DNA of 64,000 nt from assembly GCA_900768135.1 (NCBI GenBank), contig CAAGBT010000023.1, positions 1 to 64,000 of the forward strand. Reading direction: 5' to 3'. The notes beneath the pieces were generated by a model. That model had not been told where the DNA came from and did no database searches. It saw only the letters and a list, made by a program, of their open reading frames with translations. Positions 50,230 through 58,200 of this stretch are shown here, piece by piece (the first letter of the stretch is position 1; every line of letters starts with the position of its first letter). The translations under genes were made by a program, and so were the position numbers. Source of the stretch: an uncultured Oscillospiraceae bacterium. Lineage in GTDB: Bacteria > Bacillota > Clostridia > Oscillospirales > Oscillospiraceae.

Positions 50230-51138
50230 TTACCGGCCCTCCTTTGTTCCTGCCGCCATTTTGCGCTTCTGGAACGCCGCCCATTTCCGGATGCCCGGCG
50301 CGGCGATCGCCAGCGCCACGATCACAGCGGTAAGCAGCTTGAGACACTCCACCGGCACGATCTTGGTGTAGAAAATGACGGCGTAGAGAAAGCGGTAGAC
50401 GACGGAGCCGAGAATGACGGCGGCCACGCCCTTACGGACCGTCCGGCGGCCGAGCAGCGTTTCGCCGATGATGAGGCACGCAAGGCCAATGACGACGATG
50501 CCCGTGCCGGAGTTGATATCCACGGTTTTCTGATATTGGCCGACCATCGCGCCGGAGAGCGCCGTGAGCATATTGGCAAGGCAGAGGCCTACCGTGACGG
50601 TGAACGCGGGATTGAGCGAGGAGGCGCGCACCATGTCGGGGTTATCGCCGGTGGCGCGGATGGAAAGCCCCAGCCGCGTGCCGAGAAACAGCAGCAGCAA
50701 CCCGCCGGACACGACCGTAACGGCGGCCGCAAGCAGCAGCTCATACCAGTCGCCGCCGATCCCTGCATCGCGCAGCATCGTGAAGATCGTTCTGCTGCCA
50801 AGCAGGCTCTGGTTGGACTTCCAGCCCATCGCCATCAGATTCACGGTGTAAAGGCCGGTGTTGGTCACGATGCCGGCAAGAATGCTCGGCACGCCGAGCT
50901 TCGTCTGCAAAAACGCGGTGACAAAGCCCGCGCACGCACCCGCAAGCATCGCGGCGAAGACTGCAAGGACGGGATGTCCCGCAGCTGTTACCGTGACGGA
51001 TACCGCAGCGCCGAGGACAAAGCAGCCGTCGGTGGTGAGATCGGCGATATCAAGGATGCGGTAGCTGAGGAACAGCGCCATTGCGACCAGCGCATAGAGG
51101 AAGCCCAACTCAAGGGCGGTCTGCGTGATGAGGAGCAT
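50230..51138 (-). CDS. trpY: ABC transporter permease of a tryptophan importer
   Basis: A 302-residue integral membrane subunit with about nine transmembrane helices of the BPD_transp_2/LivHM type (MLLITQTALELGFLYALVAMAL at the start, FVLGAAVSVTVTAAGHPVLAVFAAMLAGACAG region, SRTIFTMLRDAGIGGDWYE in an external loop). ATG 51138 is used, with GAAAGGAG upstream. It forms the transmembrane channel with the ATPase encoded one base downstream and receives substrate from the lipoprotein encoded 88 bases upstream. Confidence 0.87.
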   Translation of the reverse strand: MLLITQTALELGFLYALVAMALFLSYRILDIADLTTDGCFVLGAAVSVTVTAAGHPVLAVFAAMLAGACAGFVTAFLQTKLGVPSILAGIVTNTGLYTVNLMAMGWKSNQSLLGSRTIFTMLRDAGIGGDWYELLLAAAVTVVSGGLLLLFLGTRLGLSIRATGDNPDMVRASSLNPAFTVTVGLCLANMLTALSGAMVGQYQKTVDINSGTGIVVIGLACLIIGETLLGRRTVRKGVAAVILGSVVYRFLYAVIFYTKIVPVECLKLLTAVIVALAIAAPGIRKWAAFQKRKMAAGTKEGR

Positions 51139-51225
51139 GAAAAAGCTCTCCTTTCAAGGCCTGCCCCGGCCGTGCGGCCGGGGCGGAGGGTTCTCGTTTT
51201 CCGGGAAATACAGCGGGGCGGAGGC

Positions 51226-52263
51226 TCAGTCCTTGGTGGTCGTGACCTCAACAACGGTACCCATGCTGTCAAAGCAGGAGTACTCGGCCTGCTTGCCGAT
51301 CAGCGCGCAGGTGTCGGTGTTGACGGTGATGATGCCGCCGTCGATCAGGTAGTAGTCTTCCATGCCGTCCACGCCATCGGTGATGGCGGAGTAGGCGAGG
51401 TCGGCGGTCTTGGCGCCGAGGTCGGTATAGTTCACGCCGCAGGTGGCGTAGGCGCCGTTGCGGACAAAGGAATCAGCGCCGGCGTAGTGGGGGATGCCGG
51501 CATTGGCGAGGTCCTCGTAGATGGCGAGCTCAGCGGCCATGATGACATTGTCGGTCGGGGTGAAGACGGCGTCCACGCCGTCGGCGATCAGCGCGGAAGC
51601 GGCGGCGACGACCTCATCGTTCGTGTTCGCGGTCTGCTCGACGTACTCGATGCCCTTCGCGTCAAGATAGGCCTTCGCGTCGGCGATGGGCTTGGCGGAG
51701 TTGGGTTCAGAGAGGGAGTAGAGCAGGCCGACCTTGGCGACGTTCGGGTTCTGGGCGAACATCATGTCCATGATGAAATCGGTGTTCAGCGCGTCGCTCG
51801 TGCCGGTCACATAGTCGATGCCCGTCAGACTCGCGACCTCGGGATCGGAGACGGCGGCGTAAACAACGGGGGTTCTGGTGTCCTCGGCAGAGAGAGCGGC
51901 GATCTGCGCGGCGGTGGTCGCAATGGGGATGATGGCGTCCACCTGGTCGGCAATCGCCTGATCGGACAGCTGCTTTAAGATGGTCTGGTCGTTCTGGCCG
52001 GAGGTGATGTCGTACTCGATGGTCACATTATTGTCGGCAGCGATCTTGTCAAGCTCGGCGGCCACAGCGTTTGCGATCTCATCGAGAGAGGGGTGGTCAA
52101 GCTGCTTGATGATGGCGACCTTGTAGGTCTTGGCGCTTTCATCGCCATTCGGCTGGGCATCATTGCCGCTGCCGCCGCTCTTGCTGCCGCACGCGGCCAG
52201 AGACAGCGTCATCGCACCGGCGAGGACGAGGGTGAGAAGCTTCTTCATCGTGTTGTTTTTCAT
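51226..52263 (-). CDS. trpX: ABC transporter substrate-binding lipoprotein, tryptophan-type
   Basis: A 345-residue lipoprotein of the ABC_sub_bind (DUF534) family. ATG 52263 is chosen since GGAGG lies 8 bases upstream; the TTG at 52278 overlaps that site. The lipobox is LAAC (Cys25). The family pattern is clear: YKVAIIKQLDHPSLDEIANA, TSGQNDQTILKQLSDQAIAD, IIPIATTAAQIAA, PVVYAAVSDPEVA and NPNVAKVGLLYSLSEPNS. In T-box-controlled loci this family takes up aromatic amino acids, and the upstream T-box has a tryptophan specifier. It is the first gene of the three-gene importer operon. Confidence 0.88.
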   Translation of the reverse strand: MKNNTMKKLLTLVLAGAMTLSLAACGSKSGGSGNDAQPNGDESAKTYKVAIIKQLDHPSLDEIANAVAAELDKIAADNNVTIEYDITSGQNDQTILKQLSDQAIADQVDAIIPIATTAAQIAALSAEDTRTPVVYAAVSDPEVASLTGIDYVTGTSDALNTDFIMDMMFAQNPNVAKVGLLYSLSEPNSAKPIADAKAYLDAKGIEYVEQTANTNDEVVAAASALIADGVDAVFTPTDNVIMAAELAIYEDLANAGIPHYAGADSFVRNGAYATCGVNYTDLGAKTADLAYSAITDGVDGMEDYYLIDGGIITVNTDTCALIGKQAEYSCFDSMGTVVEVTTTKD

Positions 52264-52343
52264 TTTTTGTTCCTCCAAATATATTTGATCTTGGGCGGCA
52301 GATGAGGTCCTGGTTTGCCGGAACAGGAGGAATATAAAGAAAA

Positions 52344-52620
52344 AAGACCTTCATCCCATACACATGGGACAAAAGTCATCAAACTTCTGCGATACCACCC
52401 AAATTGACGTATAAAACGCCCGCTCGCTTACGCGCACCATCATACGCGCCCCGATGGATAACGGGTGGGATACCCGTCGGTTCCTACTTGGCTTCCGCCG
52501 TTTGGTCCGCCCTCCGGAGTCCATTCGCCGGCCGTCTGCCGCCCCGATCACACCGCCCGGGACTCTCTTTGCGCTTATCTGCGCCGGCTACTTCTCTCCG
52601 TCATAGGTTTGAAGCTCTTC
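52344..52620 (-). promoter_or_regulatory. T-box riboswitch with UGG (Trp) specifier
   Basis: On the minus strand, the stem I loop E has AGUA then the helix GCCGGC, which pairs with GCCGGC before GAA-UGG-ACUCC; the codon after GAA (52523-52521) is the specifier UGG, tryptophan. The conserved T-box sequence AATTTGGGTGGTATCGC lies at 52405-52389 and contains UGGU, which pairs with the tRNA acceptor end. A terminator hairpin (GACTTTTGTCCCAT / ATGGGATGAAGGTC, then TTTTTT) ends at about 52344. Uncharged tRNA-Trp stabilises the antiterminator and turns on the importer. The class is sure and the specifier is well supported. Confidence 0.93.
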
Positions 52621-52634
52621 ACTTGTTGGTTTGC

Positions 52635-52663
52635 ATTATACGCATCCGCGCGTCGTTTGTCAA
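52635..52663 (-). promoter_or_regulatory. Promoter of the T-box/tryptophan importer operon
   Basis: On the minus strand TTGACA (52663-52658), 17 bases, TATAAT (52640-52635): full consensus hexamers. Transcription would start about 52628, just before T-box stem I. Confidence 0.9.
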
Positions 52664-52762
52664 GCACGCCGCGCGAAAAATGCGGAATTTTATTCGTGAA
52701 AGATTTGTGGAAAATGCACATCACGGAAAGACGGGAGCCACAGCGGCGGCTCCCGTTACGGT

Positions 52763-53704
52763 TCATTCCAGCAGAAACCGCGCGATATTCTCCATGGCGG
52801 CGGCCGCTTTTTTAATGGGGAACATCTGAAAGACGTGCCACATCCCTTCGCTGACCTCAAAGCGGCAGGGAACGCCCGCGCGCTGCATCGCAAGATAAAG
52901 ACGCTCGGCGTCGGAATACAGGATCTCGTGATCGCCAACTTGAATGAGTGTGGGCGGAAAACCTGCAAGATCGGCGAAAAGCGGCGATAGATCGCCCGAG
53001 CGGTAATCCTTCCCGGCAGCGTAAGCTGTACGAACGGCTTCGATGTAGTCCGGCGTGAGCATCGGGTCGATCTCCGCACGGGTGCGGTACGATTCTCCCG
53101 ACATCGTCATATCCGTCCACGGGGACATCAGCACGAGCGCGCCGGGCAGGCGGCGCGCGGATTCCCTGAGCCTCCTGCATAGCACCAGCGCAAGATTGCC
53201 GCCGGCGCTGTCACCGGCAAGCACGATATCGCGCGCGCCGTAGCCGAGCAGCATCAGGTGATCCCAGGCGCGCAGCGCGTCTTCAATGGCGGCGGGATAG
53301 GGGGCTTCGGGCGCCAGCCGGTATTCAAAGCTCAGCACATCGTAGCCCGTCGCGTGCGCGAGCTTGGACGACAGCACGCGCGAATAGCCGAGGTTGCCGC
53401 TTGTGTAGCCGCCGCCGTGGCAGTAGAGGATGGCATGGCGGTTGCCGTGGGGCGCTTTGCGCCGCGTCCAGGCGGCGTTCATGCCGGAAAGCAGGAATTC
53501 TTCGTATTCCATGCCGGCCATAGGCGCGGCCAGCCGGCCGAGAACCTCCTGGCTGCGGCGCTGGCGCTCCAGCTCTTCTCCGGTCATCGCTTCGGGTGCA
53601 CCGGCACTGTGCAGCGTCTTGAGCGCGCGCATCAGCGGGTCGAGATGGGGGCTTTCCGCCCCCTCCTTTTTCTTTTTCAGCGGAATGGGAAGCTTCGTTT
53701 CCAT
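52763..53704 (-). CDS. Alpha/beta hydrolase of the hormone-sensitive-lipase family
   Basis: A 313-residue esterase/lipase. The oxyanion motif HGGGY is at residues 96-100, the nucleophile elbow GDSAGGN at 164-170 with Ser166, a probable acid in the VGDHEILY block near 275 and the base His in EGMWHVFQMF near 305. That is a complete HSL (family IV) catalytic set. No signal peptide, so it is cytoplasmic. It is transcribed away from a condensation-like acyltransferase and a DUF6320 gene; this trio recurs in gut Clostridia and probably handles lipid or acyl-ester metabolism. The exact substrate is unknown. Confidence 0.88.
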   Translation of the reverse strand: METKLPIPLKKKKEGAESPHLDPLMRALKTLHSAGAPEAMTGEELERQRRSQEVLGRLAAPMAGMEYEEFLLSGMNAAWTRRKAPHGNRHAILYCHGGGYTSGNLGYSRVLSSKLAHATGYDVLSFEYRLAPEAPYPAAIEDALRAWDHLMLLGYGARDIVLAGDSAGGNLALVLCRRLRESARRLPGALVLMSPWTDMTMSGESYRTRAEIDPMLTPDYIEAVRTAYAAGKDYRSGDLSPLFADLAGFPPTLIQVGDHEILYSDAERLYLAMQRAGVPCRFEVSEGMWHVFQMFPIKKAAAAMENIARFLLE

Positions 53705-53777
53705 GGCGGCTCCTTATATGCGTTTTTTCGATCATACCATATCTGTGTAAAAAAGAAAAGAAAAAGCTGCGATCTTC

Positions 53778-53806
53778 TTGTAGTGTCCATCGCTTTGTGC
53801 TACAAT
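53778..53806 (+). promoter_or_regulatory. Promoter of the acyltransferase-DUF6320 unit
   Basis: TTGTAG (53778-53783), 17 bases, TACAAT (53801-53806) with a TG one base before the -10. Confidence 0.55.
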
Positions 53807-53851
53807 GTGTGACCTGAAAGAGACCGGAAACGCGAGGGGAGGGGGAACACG

Positions 53852-55126
53852 ATGGCAAAGCCGGACAGCAAATGGTATAAGCTTGACAGCGCAGGCATCC
53901 TTTACTCCGCGCTGCAAAAGGAGGAGTATTCCGCCATCTACCGCTTTTCTGTGCGGATGGACGCCCCAGTGCAGCCGCAGGCGCTGCAGCGGGCCATTGA
54001 CCGCTGTATGCCGCGCTTTCCAACGTTTGCCGTGCGCATCCGCAAGGGGGCGTTCTGGTATTATCTGGAACCGAACGCCGCGCCGGGGCCGTTTCTGAAG
54101 GAGGACGTGTCCGATCCCTGCCAGCCGGTGCGGTTCCGCGAGGATAACGGCTGGCTCGTGCGCTTTTATTATTACCGCGACCGCATCTCTATCGAAGTAT
54201 TCCACGCGCTTTCCGATGGCGGTGGGGCGATGGTGTTTTTCCGCGCGCTGCTGGCTGAGTATCTGCGCCAGACGGGCGTTTCCGTGCCGGCTGGAAACGG
54301 CGTTCTCGACCTGGACGAGCCGCCGCGCCCGGAGGAGATGGAAGACGCCTACGCCCGCTATGCGGGCCGCCGCGCGCTCGGCCTGCGGCGGATGCCGAAG
54401 ACCTATCAGAACATTGGCACAGGCGAACCATTTTACACGTTCCATGTGACGATGGGCTTCATACCGCTCCCGCGCCTGCGGGAGGAGGCAAAAAAATACG
54501 GCGCGTCGATCACAGAGTATCTCTCCGCTGTGCTGATCCACGTCATTCTGGAAAAGCAGAAGCGGGAGAAGCCGTATCGTGAGCGTCCCGTGGCGCTGGC
54601 GGTGCCGATCAACCTGCGCGGCTGGTTTCCCAGCGAAACGCTGCGCAACTTCATTACCACCGTGCGCCCGTTCATCGATCCGGCGATGGGCGATTACACC
54701 TTCGCAGAGATCGTTTCGCAGGTGCGGCATTTTATGAAGCTGCATATCAACCGCCAGGAATTGCAGGCGGCGTTTACGGGAAACGTCCGCTTTACGGAAA
54801 ACTTTGCCCTGCGGCTCATTCCTGTGGCGCTGAAAAACCCTGTCATGGCGCTGAATTACCGCCTGTTCGGCGTGCGGCCGTATTCCTGCACTTATACGAA
54901 TCCGGGCGCGTTCACCGTGCCGCCGGAAATGGCGGCGCATATTTGCGGTGCGGAGGTCATTCTGGGGCAGGCGACCGTGCCGCGCTGCCACTGCGCGTCC
55001 ATCAGCTATGGCGATACGATGGAGATCACCTTTGCCGGCACGCAGGCGGAGACGGACACCGAGCGCGATTTTTTTCGCTTTCTTGTGCGCGCGGGCATCC
55101 CTGTACGCGTGGAGAGCAACCGCTGA
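53852..55126 (+). CDS. Condensation-domain-like acyltransferase
   Basis: A 424-residue protein of the CoA-dependent acyltransferase/condensation superfamily. The active-site motif HxxxDG is seen as HALSDGGG (His118 to Gly123), and a distal conserved block VALAVPINLRGWFPSETLRNF marks the second half of the fold. It resembles alcohol O-acetyltransferase-like and PapA-like enzymes. It has GAGGGGAGGGGG upstream. The following DUF6320 gene begins 21 bases later and the divergent neighbour is an esterase, so a lipid or glycolipid acyl-transfer role is likely, though donor and acceptor are unknown. Confidence 0.8.
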   Translation: MAKPDSKWYKLDSAGILYSALQKEEYSAIYRFSVRMDAPVQPQALQRAIDRCMPRFPTFAVRIRKGAFWYYLEPNAAPGPFLKEDVSDPCQPVRFREDNGWLVRFYYYRDRISIEVFHALSDGGGAMVFFRALLAEYLRQTGVSVPAGNGVLDLDEPPRPEEMEDAYARYAGRRALGLRRMPKTYQNIGTGEPFYTFHVTMGFIPLPRLREEAKKYGASITEYLSAVLIHVILEKQKREKPYRERPVALAVPINLRGWFPSETLRNFITTVRPFIDPAMGDYTFAEIVSQVRHFMKLHINRQELQAAFTGNVRFTENFALRLIPVALKNPVMALNYRLFGVRPYSCTYTNPGAFTVPPEMAAHICGAEVILGQATVPRCHCASISYGDTMEITFAGTQAETDTERDFFRFLVRAGIPVRVESNR

Positions 55127-55147
55127 GAGACCGAAAGAAGGAATTTG

Positions 55148-55840
55148 ATGTCATACTGTGTCAACTGCGGCGTAGAGCTTTCGCCCGGCGCGGCGCATTG
55201 TCCGCTCTGCGGAACGCCCGCGTGGAAGCCCGATCCGGCCGCGCCAAGCTTTTTCCCCACCAAGCCTGCCGAGGTGCCGCCTGCTTCGCGCCGCGCCGCC
55301 GCGGCGCTGCTGACGGCGATGCTTGCGTCGGTATCGCTCTGCTGCGGGGTTTTGAACCTTCTGCTGCCCACGGAACGGCCGTGGTCGCTCTACATCGTCG
55401 GTGCGGCGGTGATGCTGTGGATCTGGTTCGTGCTGCCGATGTTCGCGCGGCGCATCCCCATCTTCTTTCGCCTGACGGCAGATGTTGCCGCCGTGGGCGT
55501 TTACGTCTTCCTCATTTCCATTGATTTGAACGGCGGCGCGTGGTTCCGTGATCTGGCCCTGCCGATCCTCGGTTGGGCGTGCGTGCTGGTGTTCCTTTTG
55601 AGCTTTCTGCTGCGCGGGGGACGGCGCTCGCGCCTGTCCGCCATCGCCATGTGCATCGGCACGGCGGGCCTGCTGGCGCTGGGCGTTGAGTTCTGTCTTG
55701 ACCGGTATTTTCATGAGGCATGGCAGCCGAGCTGGTCGCTTGTGGTGATGGTCGTCTGCATCGGCCTTATCATCCCGCTGCGCATCGTGCGCCGCGTCCC
55801 GTCGCTGCGCGAGGAGGCGCGCAGACGCTTCAATATGTGA
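55148..55840 (+). CDS. DUF6320 membrane protein with N-terminal zinc ribbon
   Basis: A 230-residue protein. A zinc ribbon opens it (MSYCVNCGVELSPG, then HCPLCG; Cys4, Cys7, Cys18, Cys21), followed by a Pro-rich linker and about six transmembrane helices (LLTAMLASVSLCCGVLNLLL onward). This is the DUF6320 architecture, typically encoded beside condensation-like acyltransferases and HSL hydrolases in Clostridia. ATG 55148 is preferred to the TTG at 55145. Function unknown; coupling to its neighbours is inferred from conserved context. Confidence 0.82.
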   Translation: MSYCVNCGVELSPGAAHCPLCGTPAWKPDPAAPSFFPTKPAEVPPASRRAAAALLTAMLASVSLCCGVLNLLLPTERPWSLYIVGAAVMLWIWFVLPMFARRIPIFFRLTADVAAVGVYVFLISIDLNGGAWFRDLALPILGWACVLVFLLSFLLRGGRRSRLSAIAMCIGTAGLLALGVEFCLDRYFHEAWQPSWSLVVMVVCIGLIIPLRIVRRVPSLREEARRRFNM

Positions 55841-55862
55841 AAAAACGTCTCTGAAACGGAAA

Positions 55863-55895
55863 ACCCGCCCCGGCGAAAAACGCCGGGGCGGGTTT
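55863..55895. terminator. Bidirectional terminator
   Basis: AACCCGCCCCGGCG / CGCCGGGGCGGGTT, a perfect 14-bp stem with a 5-base loop, between the convergent DUF6320 and XRE-TPR genes. Confidence 0.9.
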
Positions 55896-55906
55896 TTGCG
55901 GAAGCG

Positions 55907-56947
55907 TCAACTGTTTGCCATTCTCTCGCGCAGGCGTGCGATGTTTCTCAGCGGGGCGTCGATGGCTTCGCCCTGCATTTCGTTCCAGTCGGTGCGCATG
56001 AGTTCGATGACCTTTTCATAGCAGGCGATGGCTGTTTCATAGTCGCCGCGGATCTCGCAGATCTGCGCAATGGCCTCGTCGGGGTCAACGAACTGCGGGT
56101 GCGGCATGAGCGTCATCGCCTTTTTGTAATCCGAGATGGATTCATCATAGCGGGTGAGCTTGGCAAGCTCGCTTGCACGCACGACGAAGACCTGCCATTC
56201 ACCGCTGTGCTCCGCGCACATCTTCTCCCAGAGGGCGAGCGCCTCCTCGTGCTTCCCCTCCTGCAATAAAACGCAGCCGAGGTAGAAATCATCGTTGTAG
56301 GTCGGCTTCAGACGGTGCATTTTCTCGATAAACCCGCGCGCCTCCGCGCAGCGCCCATCGGCGATGAGCAGATCCAAAAGCCACAGATGCGCGCTGTGAT
56401 TGTCCGGATGTGCGGCAAGAAAATTCTTGTAGAAGTCGATCGTGCGGTAGTGATTCGTTGCGTTCCAGTCAAGATATGCGCCGTTTTCGGCGTCAAAAAT
56501 AGCGTTGTGCGCCTCCTTGCAGTCGGGATTCAGCTCGAGCGATTGGCGGGCGAGGGGTGAGGCGAGGTCATTATATTCCCGTGCGCGCTTGCAGTAAAGC
56601 TGCGCAAGCAGCAGCGTCGCGCGCGGTCTCGTTTCGTCCTCGCGGCACTTTTCCTGCAAAAAGCGTTCCTCTTCGTCAAATTCCTGCTGCATGAGGAATC
56701 TCTTGTCCCAGAGCATGTTGTCGATGCGGACAAAGCGGCTCTCGTCTGTGAGGGAAAAAAGCGAATCAATGCTCGTCCCCAATGCGACGGACAGCGTGGG
56801 CAGAAGCTGGATATCGGGCAGGGAACTGCCGATCTCCCACTTGCTTACGGCCTGCGCACTCACATGGAGGGCTTTTGCCAGCTGTTCCTGCGTCATGCTT
56901 TTGGATAGGCGCAGCGCTTTGATTTTGCTGCCAATGTCGATATTCAT
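55907..56947 (-). CDS. XRE-family regulator with TPR-like repeats
   Basis: A 346-residue protein. ATG 56947 is chosen; the longer frame lacks a ribosome site. Residues 4-60 are a Cro/C1 helix-turn-helix (IKALRLSKSMTQEQLAKALHVSAQAVSKWE, then LPDIQLLPTLSVAL). Residues about 100-340 are helical repeats of TPR type (DDFYLGCVLLQEGKHEEALALWEKM, YETAIACYEKVIEL). Such XRE-TPR proteins in Clostridia respond to peptides or other small ligands, but no peptide gene is near. It is single-gene. The target is not known. Confidence 0.85.
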   Translation of the reverse strand: MNIDIGSKIKALRLSKSMTQEQLAKALHVSAQAVSKWEIGSSLPDIQLLPTLSVALGTSIDSLFSLTDESRFVRIDNMLWDKRFLMQQEFDEEERFLQEKCREDETRPRATLLLAQLYCKRAREYNDLASPLARQSLELNPDCKEAHNAIFDAENGAYLDWNATNHYRTIDFYKNFLAAHPDNHSAHLWLLDLLIADGRCAEARGFIEKMHRLKPTYNDDFYLGCVLLQEGKHEEALALWEKMCAEHSGEWQVFVVRASELAKLTRYDESISDYKKAMTLMPHPQFVDPDEAIAQICEIRGDYETAIACYEKVIELMRTDWNEMQGEAIDAPLRNIARLRERMANS

Positions 56948-57069
56948 AAAGGCAAAACTCCGTTTCCTGTAAAGTGAGGACGTCCTTGATGTGCTCAGTA
57001 TAGCCCATTGCGTTTGAGTGCGCAATGGAGGGAGAGTTTCGCACGCTCAAACGGCGGTTGAGCGGCAAA

Positions 57070-57104
57070 AAGGACGGAAAGCAGCGCTTTCCGTCCTTTT
57101 TTTG
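57070..57104. terminator. Terminator after the Lar-like gene
   Basis: AAGGACGGAAAGC / GCTTTCCGTCCTT with an AGC loop, then TTTTT. It lies between the Lar-like gene end (57119) and the XRE-TPR promoter region. A second inverted repeat (CGTTTGAG...CTCAAACG, 57011-57053) is next to it. Confidence 0.75.
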
Positions 57105-57118
57105 CATATCCGGATGGT

Positions 57119-57343
57119 TCAGTCGCCAACGCCCGGGTGAAGCACCTTGCCGATGTTCCACAGGTGCGCCACCTGCTTTGCGGCGGCAAGACGTTCTTCC
57201 GGCGTTTCATAGGCGGCGTGTGCAGTCTGCGCGCCGCAGTCGAGGCAGGCGACATATACGCACCAGCCCTGCTCGTCCTCCACCGCGCCCACGCCGCGGC
57301 AGCAGGGGCAATCCTGCAATTCGATCTCATAGATGGCATCCAT
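57119..57343 (-). CDS. Lar-like zinc-ribbon protein
   Basis: A 74-residue protein with ATG 57343 behind AAAGGAA. Two CxxC pairs (Cys12-x2-Cys15 and Cys33-x2-Cys36) form a zinc ribbon, and the ending AAKQVAHLWNIGKV matches the EAxxxWN pattern of the restriction-alleviation (Lar) family. Phage and prophage Lar proteins moderate type I restriction, but many chromosomal relatives have no known role. It is isolated here and not within a prophage. The antirestriction function is therefore not claimed. Confidence 0.7.
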   Translation of the reverse strand: MDAIYEIELQDCPCCRGVGAVEDEQGWCVYVACLDCGAQTAHAAYETPEERLAAAKQVAHLWNIGKVLHPGVGD

Positions 57344-57523
57344 GCTTGCAAATTCCTTTCCTTTTTCCGGCGGGCGGACGCCGCCGGGCTTGCTCGGCGA
57401 TAGTATAGCAGGAAAGCGGCAGCTTTGCAAGAACAGTGCGGCGGCAAAAAAGGCGCGGGTTGCACAAAGTTTGCCTCTCCGCGTCTTTAAGGAGGAACGT
57501 TTGCGCACATTTTGCCGCAGGAC

Positions 57524-57552
57524 TTGCGCACGGCGCGCACGGCGTGTATAAT
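57524..57552 (+). promoter_or_regulatory. Promoter of the 24-residue membrane peptide
   Basis: TTGCGC (57524-57529), 17 bases, TATAAT (57547-57552), followed 14 bases later by AGGGAGG and the start codon. Confidence 0.65.
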
Positions 57553-57577
57553 AAAAGAAAACAGGGAGGAAACAGAT

Positions 57578-57652
57578 ATGGAGTATGTGCTGATCGGCGC
57601 GACGGTGTGGATACTCACTTACCTCATCATCCGCCACACGCGCCGCCGCTGA
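57578..57652 (+). CDS. 24-residue single-span membrane peptide
   Basis: ATG 57578 follows AGGGAGG by 8 bases, itself behind a consensus -10. The peptide MEYVLIGATVWILTYLIIRH ends in Thr and a run of arginines: one transmembrane helix with a positive cytoplasmic end. This is the shape of many overlooked small membrane proteins. The tRNA-Ser promoter begins about 40 bases after its stop. No family is recognised, but promoter, ribosome site and peptide shape agree. Confidence 0.6.
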   Translation: MEYVLIGATVWILTYLIIRHTRRR

Positions 57653-57692
57653 GCGGAAATGCGGGAAAATGCAAAAAACTCGCGTGGAACGG

Positions 57693-57722
57693 TTGACAAA
57701 CAACGGCAGGGTATGGTATGAT
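57693..57722 (+). promoter_or_regulatory. Promoter of the tRNA-Ser pair
   Basis: TTGACA (57693-57698), 18 bases, TATGAT (57717-57722). Confidence 0.75.
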
Positions 57723-57761
57723 ATAACCCGCGTTTGAGGGAAAGACGCGGACTCACGACAC

Positions 57762-57849
57762 GGAGAGATGGCCGAGCGGTTGAAGGCACCGGTCTTGAAA
57801 ACCGGCGATGTGAAAGCATCCGTGGGTTCGAATCCCACTCTCTCCGCCA
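57762..57849 (+). tRNA. tRNA-Ser (anticodon TGA)
   Basis: 88 bases with a long variable arm (class II). The acceptor GGAGAGA pairs with TCTCTCC, and discriminator G precedes an encoded CCA. The anticodon stem ACCGGT/ACCGGC-type encloses the loop CTTGAAA, anticodon TGA. The T-arm is GTGGGTTCGAATCCCAC. Confidence 0.96.
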
Positions 57850-57869
57850 ACTGAATTTTCCATCGACCT

Positions 57870-57963
57870 GCGGAAGTACCCAAGAGGCCGAAGGGGCTCC
57901 CCTGCTAAGGGAGTAGGGCGTGTAAAAAGCGCCGCGGAGGTTCAAATCCTCTCTTCCGCGCCA
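57870..57963 (+). tRNA. tRNA-Ser (anticodon GCT)
   Basis: 94 bases, class II, 20 bases after the first tRNA-Ser. The acceptor GCGGAAG pairs with CTTCCGC, discriminator G, then CCA. The anticodon arm CTCCC-CTGCTAA-GGGAG gives anticodon GCT. Its last 23 bases are repeated exactly at 58201-58223, marking it as a former integration target. Confidence 0.96.
57941..57963 (+). repeat. attachment-site direct repeat, copy 1 (tRNA-Ser 3' end)
   Basis: The 23 bases from TTCAAATCC to GCGCCA at the tRNA 3' end recur at 58201-58223, exactly 260 bases apart, the hallmark of tyrosine-recombinase integration into a tRNA gene. Confidence 0.85.
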
Positions 57964-58008
57964 AGAAAAGCAAGAGAAAACATTGCGTTTTCCCTTGCTT
58001 TTTCTTTT
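57964..58008 (+). terminator. Terminator directly after tRNA-Ser(GCT)
   Basis: AGAAAAGCAAG-A-GAAAAC pairs with GTTTTC-C-CTTGCTTTTTCT, ending in a T-rich tract. It lies inside the scar. Confidence 0.7.
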
Positions 58009-58200
58009 ATCTCGCCTTGTTTTGCTGTAAAAAGTTGAATTCTTAGTTTTTGCAAAATGTCTTTACCACTAAGTTTACCCCAAACAGGATTATATCCCGT
58101 TATACGTCATTTGACGGAGAAGCGAAAAAGCATTGGCTTTTCAGCGTTTTTCCAAACTCTGCATAACGCCATTATACGTCATTTTATGTATATCCAACAA
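57964..58200. other. Integration scar between the two att repeats
   Basis: 237 AT-rich bases without a gene. It starts with a terminator-like repeat (57964-58008) and holds TTATACGTCATTT twice (58100-58112 and 58172-58184), the first copy extended to the palindrome CGTCATTTGACG. It is probably the residue of a mobile element whose genes have been deleted. Confidence 0.65.

Noticed and set aside
57119..57343. Lar-like gene as evidence of a prophage
   Set aside because: No phage structural, replication or lysis gene is near; only the small zinc ribbon resembles Lar.
57964..58200. Repeats TTATACGTCATTT considered as the start of a CRISPR array
   Set aside because: Only two 13-base copies, irregular context and no cas genes; they lie inside an integration scar.
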